From positions 8,830,020 to 8,894,019 of the forward strand of contig OY747700.1 of NCBI GenBank assembly GCA_963556495.2: a stretch of 64,000 bases of DNA. Reading direction: 5' to 3'. This DNA is from Valencia hispanica (taxonomy: Eukaryota; Chordata; Actinopteri; Cyprinodontiformes; Valenciidae). The position numbers and the translations under genes are program-made. Positions 1-9,946 of the stretch are shown here, piece by piece; the stretch's first letter is position 1, and every line of letters begins with the position of its first letter. The notes beneath the pieces are model-generated. The model made no database searches. It was not told the origin of the DNA and was given only the letters and a program-made list of their open reading frames with translations.

Positions 1-240
1 AACGTTGCCTACAGTTAATGGGAAAAAAGGGCTGGAATACAGCAACAGCTCCTAACTGACTTTTTCATGAATGCACTGGCCATAATACAAACCATTAACC
101 ATCCATCAGTTCTCTCCATTGTTTATACCTGCTTGTGTATATGCAAGGTGTAAGGGAGAGAGGGTGGGTGGGTGGGGGGGTTGGAGTTAGTATCTTTCTC
201 TACACAGAGGCACACAGGATAAGGAACTATGCATGCACTC

Positions 241-412
241 ATACCTGGAGAGACCAATTAACATAACAGTCATGGTTTTGGACTGTGGGAGAACCCATGC
301 ATGTACAGGGAGAACATGCAAACTCCTCATGCATGCAGAAAGACCCTAGGCTGGGATTCTAACCCAGGACCTTCTTGCTGCAAGGCAACAGCACTACCAA
401 CTGTGCAACTAT
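241..412 (-). repeat. tRNA-derived SINE fragment
   Basis: Read on the minus strand it shows the head of a common fish SINE: a GCCTTGCAGCAAGAAGGTCC segment, a B-box-like GGTTAGAATCC, then GTTTGCATGTTCTCCCTGTA and a CCACAGTCCAAAACC segment. The same order of blocks recurs in this window at 12672, 27895 and 59893. Diverged and incomplete. Confidence 0.7.
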
Positions 413-569
413 AACCTAACTAATTTCAATCATGTAGTAATAAAAAAGGAACTAAGACACTACGGAGAGATTCTCAGATACTTACGACTAAAACCCAGTA
501 AATAAGAAAGGGCCTTACTGAAACAAACCAAACAATTCATACATAAAATATTTTCCAAATAGAATCAAC

Positions 570-1057
570 CTTTGATATCATAGACCACAACATCTTGTTG
601 CTGCGACTGGAAAATGTTGTTGGTATCAAAGCTGCAGCTCTCTCCTGGTTAAAATCTGACCTCAATGGCAGGAACTTTTCTGTCCATATGGAGGCCTACT
701 CCTCCTTAGCAACTCCTCGCCATTTTGGAGTTCCTCAGGGATTAGTTTTGGGACCAGTATGTGTCCTTGTTAATCCTAACAGCAACAATGCTTTTTAGGG
801 CCCCTGTTAGACTGTCTGGCTGAGATTAAAACTTGGTTTAGCTTAAACATTCTGAAGGTTAACTAGAAGAAGACAGAGGTTATTTGGGTCGGTAAGCCCC
901 ATCCCTCTCTTTGTGCTGCTGCTGTTCTTAGTTCCCCAATCACATTTAGCCACTCCACAGTAAGACATTTAGGTGTCGTTATAGACAGCAAATTCAAATC
1001 AGGTTTTTACCAACTACGTCTCAATGCAAAAGCGCAGCCGTACCTCCCTGTGAAGGA
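570..1057 (+). pseudogene. L2/CR1-like LINE reverse transcriptase remnant
   Basis: Begins with FDIIDHNILL-like codons and includes LLRLEN...ALSWLKSDLNGRNFSV and FGVPQGLVLGP, the classic reverse-transcriptase block B (GVPQG.VLGP) of L2/CR1-type non-LTR elements. The catalytic Y/F-ADD block expected soon after is missing: the frame stops near 798 and the sequence jumps to a FSLNILKVN-like region. It therefore cannot encode an active polymerase. It leads straight into the duplicated 3' part at 1058-2283. Confidence 0.75.
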
Positions 1058-1670
1058 CCTTGAGATAGTTTTCTGTCCTTTTATTACTTTTCCCGAAAGT
1101 ACTGCAACTCTTTATATGCCGGTCTGGATCAATCCTCATTGCAGCGTCTTCAAATTGTTCAGAATACCACAGCTCGGCTTCTAACCGGCTCCAAAAAGCA
1201 CAAACATATAACTCCAGTTTTAAAATCTCTCCATCTGCTTCTTGTTTGCTTTCAAGTTGTTTTTGAAATGTTACTGCATACTTTTAAAGCCCTACAAGGG
1301 CTGGCCCCTTCTTATCTGACGGATCTCCTTGTCCTTCACACCCCTTGGAGAGTGCTGCGATTAACAGGCCAGTTTCTCCTCAATATTCAAAATTAAAATG
1401 CTGAGGTGATCGAGCTCTAGCAGTGGCTGACCTAAGACTGTGGAATGCTCTACCTGTTCATGTTCGCATCGTTCATTCTCTACAAGCATTTAAATGTCGG
1501 CTTAACACACATTTGTTTTCTTTAACTTATGACTGATTGTGGACGAGATGATAAATAAATCATTAATGTTGTTTTGCGTGATCCGACCCAGACATGATAT
1601 TATTGCCTGTTCAGATAGAAATAACAGTTTTGGATTACAGTCAACATTGACAGTTATTTCAACCCACAAA
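1058..1670 (+). repeat. LINE 3' end, first unit of a 613-bp tandem duplication
   Basis: Contains an 85-codon frame (1139-1396) beginning MQRLQIVQNTTARLLTG with KHITPVLKSLHLL and LTFKALQGLAPSYLTDLL-like blocks. This is the standard C-terminal tail of L2/CR1-like LINE ORF2. The end of the unit, after AATAAAT at 1552, is a 3'-UTR-like stretch. The whole unit repeats immediately downstream. Confidence 0.85.
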
Positions 1671-2283
1671 CCTTGAGATAGTTTTCTGTCCTTTTATTAC
1701 TTTTCCCGAAAGTACTGCAACTCTTTATATGCCGGACTGGATCAATCCTCATTGCAGCGTCTTCAAATTGTTCAGAATACCACAGCTCGGCTTCTAACCG
1801 GCTCCAAAAAGCACAAACATATAACTCCAGTTTTAAAATCTCTCCATCTGCTTCTTGTTTGCTTTCAAGTTGTTTTTGAAATGTTACTGCTCACTTTTAA
1901 ATCTCTACAAGGGCTGGCCCTTTCTTATCTGACGGATCTCCTTGTCCTTCACACCCCTTGGAGAGTGCTGCGATTAACAGGCCAGTTTCTCCTCAATATT
2001 CAAAATTAAAATGCTGAGGTGATCGAGCTCTAGCAGTGGGTGACCTAAGACTGTGGAATGCTCTACCTGTTCATGTTCGCATCGTTCATTCTCTACAAGC
2101 ATTTAAATGTCGGCTTAACACACATTTGTTTTCTTTAACTTATGACTGATTGTGGACGAGATGATAAATAAATCATTAATGTTGTTTTGCGTGATCCGAC
2201 CCAGACATGATATTATTGCCTGTTCAGATAGAAATAACAGTTTTGGAATACAGTCAACATTGACAGTTATTTCAACCCACAAA
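1671..2283 (+). repeat. LINE 3' end, second unit of the 613-bp tandem duplication
   Basis: Same 613-nt period as the preceding unit, with about eight substitutions seen by eye. Two fall next to each other near 1890 and two near 1904. The duplicated frame runs 1752-2009. The first unit is joined to upstream LINE sequence and the second to unique sequence after 2283, so this is a head-to-tail local duplication rather than two insertions. Confidence 0.88.
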
Positions 2284-4376
2284 CAGCCTCTAATACAAAC
2301 TCTCAACATCAGCACAAAAACAGTGACCAAATGCATGTGCATTGAAATTGGCATTTTTAAAATTGGGTCTCTGTTATAACAAAGATATAACCAAATTCTA
2401 CTGTCGATCTTGCAAGAGGTTCCACCAGAGTTTGATACATTCAGTTGGTTTTAGTTGCTCTGATAAATCTTTTAGTCTGATGTAAGCTGATGTACTTCAT
2501 CACATATGAGAATACATACTGAAAAAAATCACTCAGTCGTGTTTAACACTCAGTATGTGAGAAAAATCCAAGTGTCTATGATTGCATCTGTTTTTGTGAT
2601 AAACGATCAGAATAGTGTGATTCTGCTCACCAAAGGAACTAGCATTTTTCCAGCTGACGTTCCTGTGGCTCATTCATCAATCCACTCCTCCAGGCTTGCA
2701 GCAGCCCACAAGGCTTAAAGGTTACATGCGAACATGCTGCACCTGATCCTCACTGGTGGTTCCAATCACACTTCGCTAGCTGTATGATGGGCTTCAGGAC
2801 TAAAAACAGGGAGAATGTTTTTCTTTCATTTTGTTTTCTCTTATGCATGATAATTGTAAATCAAGTGATTCTGAAATTAATGTGGTCCAGACATACAAAA
2901 GTTATAAAATATACATGCAGTGGATATGGTTATTTTTATTGGATAGTACTACAGAAATTCATTCTAAACATTCTTAATCACAGTGCATAACTTTAATTCA
3001 TTTCTAGCCAACAATCCAAAAGCTAAACATTACTTTAAAACCAGAAGAAATATTGCAAGTGGATTTAATATCCTGTGTAAGTATGCATAGGCCTGCGGGG
3101 ATAAAAATAGCAGCAGCTGCTTTTTTAATGCAGACTGATCTTCTGTGCTGGTTGACGTTCCTGCAGTATTTCCTCCAGATGCAACATAATGATGGGATGG
3201 CTAGATTATAGCTTGCATTGTTTTCTTTGCATTTCTGCTTTCGTGTTTGCTGGTAATGAGATTCACCAGTTTCAAATGCAAGGTTTACCGTGTACATAAG
3301 CTAATTAAAAACAGTGAGGTGACCTGTCCGTCTTTCATTCAGAGGGGTGCTGCATATATCCCAGAGATGCATGATGTAAAAACGGACTATTTCTGCTGAA
3401 GGAGCAGCTGTTTCAGCTTATTTAAGTAATCCAGGATCCATAAGGTGGATTGTTTAAAAAAACAGGTTTTCTTGCTGTGCAAAGGAATAAAACTGCAAGA
3501 ATAGCTCAAAAATAGCAAGGAGCTCCTTCTAATTACATCTCATTATAACATGCATGAGTTAAAGTTTCAGAAAATATATGTTTTATTTACCCCAGGACAA
3601 TACATTCTTTCAGGAATGTATAAACTGATTAGACTTGGCAATTTAACTCCTCCTAACCTCCGAACTGTGTTTGAAAGGGGTAAAATGGTGGCAGAAATTT
3701 GTGAAACGGACCATATGACGCAAGCCTGAGGAGACACAGAATGATCCAGGAGACTCTGCAGGCAATTAGCACATATGTGCCCAAATCTATCTCCACTATG
3801 CCTGCAGTTTAACACTCATTTCAGAGGGAGAATATTTATGATTCATCGGACTGCTTTGTGATTTTCTAGTCAGCTGTCAGGCGGGAACAGTTTCCACCAA
3901 GGGAATGCAAACACTCTGTTTGGAAACAAAGTGTCAGTCTGCGAGGCAACGCCTTTATTAGATGGTCATTTGGTTAATTAAGTCACTTTGCTTGAAGAAA
4001 GAAACTTGTAAATGAGCCAATCAAGGTCATTCCCTCACAGCTCCTCACATCATTGCAGATTTCCAACAAAATAAAAATTCACTGCAACCTCATGGGGGTA
4101 AATATTGGCTCTGTGCCTGATGTATGTTACGATGGACTTAAGCAACAACACAAGATGACAAGTCGACCAAGTTAGTGTGAAAAGTACACCAATAAACTCT
4201 TAAGTTGAACTTAGCTTACAAATTGTACCAAGTGCTAAGTCTTGAGACCAGCTTCTGAAGATTGTTGTAACTGATTCCCAACAGATGGGAATATCGAAAA
4301 GACTCCTCTCCCAGTCAAGTCCAAACCCTCTGTACTGTGAGAAAGTAAAGGATCTGAGACCTAACGTCCCACAGTC
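2284..4376. other. no recognised gene or element
   Basis: AT-rich sequence of mixed composition. Open frames here are short and resemble nothing I know. I saw no terminal inverted repeats or tandem arrays. Confidence 0.5.
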
Positions 4377-4380
4377 TTAA

Positions 4381-4868
4381 AGGGGCTATATGCAATTATC
4401 TGAAATTTAAACTCGCGACTGACACCTGTGGCCAAAAAACGGAACTGCTCTTCCTTACTGCTCCCTCTCGCAGCACGCGCTCGGACGCCGGTCGCTCTCA
4501 ATCTTCGATCTTTTTCGGGCACTTGTCAGGGGTTTAACTTTCTTAGTCTTATGTGGAGTTACTGTTGGTGTCAGAGTTGTCCTTGGTCTCTTCTGTGTAT
4601 TCACACAATCCATTGAAATGCTTGCGAGTGCTGACTAGCAGTGGTGGCAGAGTGATCTGAAACATTTAACATGACGTCACATCCGCAGACAGCGCGGGAA
4701 AATCGGACCCGACAGAAAATAGAAAAAATTGGAAACAGGCTTATAGGTGCACCCACTGTGAGCTGACAAGGTGTCAATATGCTCATCAGGAGATGTTTGA
4801 TCCATAAATGGTCAAATAAAAAGGCTTTTGTGACGTTAATTTTGGGGAAAAAGTTGCATATAGCCCCT
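4381..4868. mobile_element. non-autonomous TTAA-type DNA transposon (488 bp)
   Basis: Terminal inverted repeats AGGGGCTATATGCAA (4381) and TTGCATATAGCCCCT (end 4868) are exact complements, and each is flanked by TTAA (4377-4380 and 4869-4872). A TTAA duplication is used by piggyBac and Kolobok elements; which one cannot be told from the ends alone. The interior has a GC-rich patch (4460-4510) but no transposase. Confidence 0.85.
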
Positions 4869-4872
4869 TTAA

Positions 4873-5728
4873 GCATTTGAATGGTAGCTATGCTGAAAAC
4901 TTTGTGAGAAAGGAAGGAAATTACTAAGTTTATGTTGGATTGTGAACCTAAGTCTTGTTGTGGCTAGCTATTTTACTGGTGGACATTAACTGGACCCTTG
5001 TGGACGTAAAAAGACCGTTATTGTTCGAGATGGCTCTGTTCTGCCAATGATATGTGGATTTGAATGGTGAGTTGCATATTATTTTTCTTTGAGTGGTTTG
5101 ACAAAATCTTTTTACCTGTGTAGTTATGATCGTAACCTTAATTTGTCAAACATCATTAGAATCACAAGAATCTTATCATTCAAATGATGTCGAAAATGAA
5201 TATATACATGAAAGGTTGTTACGAAAAAAAGCCAGATTGACCTGGAAGTCCAATGGGATATAAAAACGTTAAGGGGTTAAACAAAACAACTGTTTACTGG
5301 TCCTCCCCAGCTAAGTTCCTCTGGCGCCAGGTCTGTTGTGGTTTAGTCTTCTGGTGGACAGATAAGAACTTTGAGATTTGTTATAAATCTAAAAGTTCCA
5401 TTATAGGCTGAATCGAACGTATACAGACAGGGGCGGAGTGGGGCACTAAAATCCACAGGGAAAATTCTGACCGCACCAAGCCCCCCCCCCCCTTAAATTG
5501 TAGGTTTGTAGCTTTTATGGGTTTTCCATTAATAAAAAGAAGCTGAAATATAACATTTGTATACATTTGGGGGAAGGAACTATGGATAGTTGCATGAATT
5601 TCCCTTTGGGGATCAATGAAGTATCTATCTATGTGTATAAATATATATTATGGGTCAGTAAATATATTAGGTATTGTACTATTGTTTTATCATGTTATAT
5701 ATTGCATTATAGCCACATCATATTCAAT
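4873..5728. other. no gene; poly-C tract and a LINE/SINE tail
   Basis: Contains a run of 12 C (5481-5492) and, at about 5590-5635, a TTTCCCTTTGGGGATCAATG tail followed by ATCTATCT, the usual 3' end of a family of fish non-LTR retroelements. A reverse-orientation relative of that tail is at 6955-7000. Nothing else recognised. Confidence 0.5.
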
Positions 5729-5985
5729 ATTAGGCTTTAGTTATATAATATATTGTTAATAACATTAGGCTATACATTATAGTTACACTATTCTTTATTA
5801 AGCTTAGGCTATATGATATTCTATGTAAGTTATATTATAGTTATATTCTGTATTAGGCTTTAGCTATATAATATATTAAATAACATTAGGCTATGTATTA
5901 TAGTTACACTCTATTCTATATTAGGTTTAGGCTATGTGATATTCTATGTAAGTTATATTACATTCAGTATTAAGCTTTAGCTATA
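5729..5985. repeat. AT-rich tandem repeat, about 120-bp unit, 2.2 copies
   Basis: The unit starts ATTAGGCTTTAG(T/C)TATATA at 5729 and again at 5852, with a partial third start ATTAAGCTTTAGCTATATA at 5969. The periods are 123 and 117 nt. Inside each unit are shorter TTAGGCTATA-like words, so the array probably grew from a shorter repeat. Confidence 0.8.
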
Positions 5986-7316
5986 TATCTACAGCACGTC
6001 CAATCAAAAGTGTAGATATGTCCTGCTATGTTTTATACCATTTAACTGGAAGACTAAGCTACGTCACGTTTGTTTCCTTGTATTTTTATTGGGTGGGAAG
6101 GCACTCTGCTTGGGTGGGAATTGCCCATCTTTGCCCACCCGTAGAGCCGGCCCTGTCTCCACGATCATTGTGTACAGTGCATTCAACCAAATCAGGGTGA
6201 AACAGTCTCACTCACAGGGCTATACCACAATCGACATCCACACAATTACATAAACACCTCAGTTTGGATAATACAGAAAATATAGTTGTTTGTTTGTTAG
6301 TACTTTGTAAAAATAAGTTGGGCATATTTAGCATGCATCAAATGTTTATTGCCAACTGCCATTAAACAGAAGTTTCTTGCTTATGGTATTATTTTCAGTG
6401 GTGGTTTTTGCCATAAGTTTTAAATGTCCTACGTTTTTGAACTCACCATACATTTCGAACGTTCCTTGAATGCATCACAGGTGTGAGATGCAGCGTAGTA
6501 CAGACAAGCTTCTGCCTTCATTCCCGTAGAAAGATCGGTCTTATATACGTGCATGTTTATTTTTTACTTTTGAATTAACATTAACTACCAAACAACTTCG
6601 TTTGTGAGTGGATGAAATGAACCAAAAAAGGTTTATGATTGGTCAGTGGACAAGTGTGATCATGCAGCATACACATGCGCAGATCCTTCCCTTTGGGAAG
6701 GAGCATGCTGGGTCTCTAAACTGCAGGAAATATCGGCGACAAAGTTTCACAGAAAGTTGCTAAGGGTGGTCAGAAATGTCGCTAGATTTGTCGCTAGGTG
6801 CTTTTTGGAAAAAAAAAGTAGTTAAGGGGGTCTAGAAAGTCGTTAGAAATAGCGACAAAGTCGCTAAGTTGGCAACACTGTGAGACGTTCAGACTTGACC
6901 CGCAATCGGTTCATTGGATGAACGCATTCCCAAGAGGCTTTGATCCATTCTACATTAGATATGTAGATACTTTATTGATCCCCAAGAGGCAATTCAAGAA
7001 CAAACAAATCGAATAGTTTTATTTTTTTAATCTGTGACCTTGAATGTTCTGCAAGATAAAATCATGACTATGATATAGAGAGTGAACAACTGATATAAAT
7101 ACTGGGGGGACGCTTAACATAGTTTAATTGGGAGCATATGTCTTCTATTTGCGGTTAATTTAATAACGTCAATGATTTTGATAAGCTCAGAGTCAGGCCG
7201 GTCGCGTTCGCCTCGCGGCCGCTTAAAATGTGATCCGCTGTGTAAATCCTTCAGCCGGCCGGCCGGGAAAAGTCCCGGTCGTCCTGACTGTCACTCCGCC
7301 TCTGTATACAGACAAC
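5986..7316. other. no gene; fragments of repeat ends
   Basis: Holds a possible transposon right end GTAGAGCCGGCCCTG (about 6141-6156), the reverse-orientation LINE tail at 6955-7000, and a GC-rich patch at 7195-7275 with CCGGCCGGCCGG. No convincing coding sequence. Confidence 0.4.
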
Positions 7317-8497
7317 ATCCCACATAGCAAAATTTGTCCGGCCCATCTCTGGGCCACACCCTTGCCTAAGTACTGGCCCACAGTTGGCTGGGCCCTCGGC
7401 CCAAGAATGGCCCACTCACTGAACAATGACACAAGAAGTTTGTTTTGGCCCATTATTGGCCCACACACTGTAAGGTAACTCTCATTGTTTATGTCGGCCC
7501 TGTACTGGCCCACAGTCAGTGAACCAGTACAGGTGTATGTTGGCTGAGAGCTGGCTGGACCCCTGGCCCAATATTGGCCCATACACTGAAAAATTGACCT
7601 GGTTGAGTGTTGGCTGAGTGTCCCCAGGTCAACATTGGCCCACACACTGTAAAACTGAGACGAAAATGCTAAATGCCAAAAAAAGAAATGACATTTCAAT
7701 TTTGTATGAAAGTGCTTGTATTAACATTTCAGAAATACAATACAAAGATATGAGACATTTAATCTGTTGAACTCAACACAGGAACACTGAACTTACTCCT
7801 ACTAAACCAAAATGTAGAAGCAATAACCACATATTTACTAATAATAAACACAAAGAGAGCTGAGCTTAATAGGCATTTTCTTTAGCTAGTAGCCTTCTCT
7901 TTCTCCCTCCCTCACGATCAGCTGCGAGCTGGAGCCACCGCTTCATTATTCCCTCCACCTCTGATTCAGCAGCCAAACCAACAGTTGGGTTTCTTCGTAC
8001 TGCACCTATGGATATGGGAAATTGATATACAACTACATGAAACATTTATGTGGTATTTACCAGAATTTAATTATGTCACCTGGTATGAAAAACTATATTG
8101 GCAAATAGATAGCCTAATTTCTGATTTTTTTGGGGCGGAAATTTACTCCAAATTATTTTTCCTTTGTGGACAATGGCCCTAATACTCCATGGTAGCCTAC
8201 AGTTGAACAATGGCCCTACACCCTACATATTCTGTGATTGGAAACAAGTTGAAAAAATTTAGCTGTGATTACTATGAAAGTAGATTGTGATTTATTTCAT
8301 AGTTCTTTTTTTTTTAGTTTAATTCAGGGCTAAAGCTAATTAAATCCGCTAGCTAAATATAGCGGTTTGTCTAACTAAAAGTTCAAGAATCTTCTAGTTG
8401 TAGGCTATGTTATATTGACCTTTTCTGAAAGCTTACATTAGACTACATTATACGCTGACAATTATGTTTTGTTTTTTGGCAAAATATATATACTTAC

Positions 8498-8756
8498 CAG
8501 AATCTAGTGACAAAGTGGGAGTCCACTCCTGCATCCTCATCCATACAGTGTGTGACCGGATAGCCGCCCGTCGTTGTTCAGTTTTTGGCGCGATGGCAGT
8601 CAGATTCCACTCGTTGCACGCGCAGTGCGCCGATAGTATAGGATTTATGGAGGTAATGCAAAATCGAGGACTCATTCGTTCAGTTTTGCTTGCCCAGTTG
8701 CTGGTAACGGACTTTGACTCTACAGTAGGCCACTGAGTAAAGCCGAAGTTACACAC
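8498..8756 (-). CDS. unrecognised candidate exon inside the AT-flanked transposon
   Basis: An open frame from ATG at 8756 runs to a strong donor G|GTAAGTATAT (8491-8497). The last part reads TAIAPKTEQRRAAIRSHTVW, then MRMQEWTPTLSLDSG. The arginine-rich RRAAIRS..W.R.QEW spacing loosely recalls the middle of a THAP zinc finger, but the expected CxxC start is not clear, so I do not claim it. It could be a transposon-encoded first exon or chance. The opposite strand is also open over much of this length, which weakens the case. Confidence 0.22.
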
Positions 8757-8886
8757 AGGAAACTGCGCTATTAAAAAAAACCATATTTATTTTATTTGTT
8801 GTTTTTTTTTAAGCTAAACCCAAAGTGTTTTGGTAAATTGTTAAATTAAAACAGAATAAACAGCCAGCAAGTTCTCCTCTCATCTA

Positions 8887-8900
8887 GTTGCCATAGCAAC
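8887..8900. promoter_or_regulatory. X-box-like RFX site inside the transposon
   Basis: GTTGCCATAGCAAC matches the palindromic X-box bound by RFX factors (two GTTGCC half sites, one base off perfect symmetry). It sits inside the 7319-9473 element. Site match only; function unknown. Confidence 0.4.
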
Positions 8901-9848
8901 AATAAACACAGTGTGCCTGCAAGCTGCGCAGCGTCATTGATTGGCTTAATTTGCACCAGTATGCTGTACATTTAAAAGACTGTGGCCACGATTTTATCGT
9001 CTGTCTTGAAATAATTAATAATTTGTAAAATAATCCCACATTGTCCTTGATTGAAGTCAAAACTGTTATTTGTTCATATTTTGAGACATGACATCGTGGT
9101 TCTAAACATTAAACTGTTTTTAGAAAAGAGCTTTACTGTCACACAATTCATAAAACCCGCCTCATCAGCCCATTACCCAAAAGTGCCAACAATGAGCCAA
9201 AATCCAGCCAACTGTGTTTTTCCTAATACCGGCAGATGTCTGTATGCCTACTGTCGGGCCACACACTGTGTTGCATGTGTCCACCGCATTGTGTCCACTT
9301 CCGGCAATATTGTATCGAACCACAATCAGGCCAAATAAGAAAGACAGCATCAGCTCTACTACTGAACATCTGTTTGGGGCCATTCAAGGAAACAAGTGAT
9401 TCGGCCGACCCAGACCTCAGCCAACAGTGCCAGAGCTCAGCCACAATCGGGCCAATTATGCTTGCTATATGGGATGCAGACAGTGAGAAAGCATGTATAA
9501 TTGTAGCATCATCAGAACATACATAAAGTTGCAGAAATAAGTGTTTTCTTGGCTTCAAAAAGGAAACAGGTCTGTTTTGTAAAGTAAAAGTCTAGTTTTG
9601 ATTTAAGTTTTTTCACAAGTTGCTGAATTAGCATTTTGATGCTTAATGAATGACTCTATTGTTGCCCACTGAGCCCATGGTATCCACCGAAATAAAATCA
9701 TTCTGACATAGCTTAAATATTAAGTGCTCTGTCAGAACATAAACAGCTACAGTCCCCATGTCCTCCAGAAAAGTAAAAATTCATCTTATATGTACACACT
9801 CACTGTAGCGACGTCACCACACGTATCGTCTTCGCGCTCTTTTTTGCT

Positions 9849-9946
9849 CAACGTACATGCGTCAAACTAGATGCGTTGAGAGCGTTGCCTGACGCAGTGC
9901 GGTGTGAAGCAAGCGTTGCGAGCTTCAACGTACATGCGTCAAACTA
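9849..9946. repeat. 77-bp direct repeat interrupted by Tc1
   Basis: CAACGTACATGCGTCAAACTA begins at 9849 and again at 9926. The first copy continues into GATGCGTTGAGAGCGTTG. The second stops at TA (9945-9946), where the Tc1 element starts. The missing continuation appears after the element, at 11535-11562. The repeat was therefore in tandem before the Tc1 insertion. Confidence 0.85.

Larger units (their letters stand above)
7319..9473. mobile_element. DNA transposon with AT target duplication and subterminal GGCCCA repeat arrays
   Basis: Ends CCCACATAGCAA (7319) and TTGCTATATGGG (9473) are inverted repeats with one mismatch, flanked on both sides by AT (7317-7318 and 9474-9475). From 7336 to 7650 the words GGCCCA and GGCCCACAC recur many times. 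A diverged set (GGGCCAC, GGCCAA, CAGCCAAC) occupies 9160-9460. A 2-bp target duplication with many short subterminal repeats fits a cut-and-paste transposon; ISL2EU-type elements are one candidate, but I cannot confirm the superfamily. The interior (7660-9150) has no recognisable transposase. One spliced-looking exon (8498-8756) is listed separately. Confidence 0.7.

Noticed and set aside
5430..6157. A single hAT element from CAGGGGCGGAGTGGGG to GAGCCGGCCCTG
   Set aside because: The ends match only loosely and the 8-bp flanks differ, so they may belong to different insertions.
7223..7699. A 158-codon minus-strand open frame with repeated W, G and Q residues
   Set aside because: It is produced by the GGCCCA-type subterminal repeat array of a transposon; the repeated residues mirror the repeat, and no protein family fits.
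8464..8736. A 90-codon plus-strand frame inside the AT-flanked element
   Set aside because: No motif, and no splice or promoter context; the opposite strand has the only plausible donor site.
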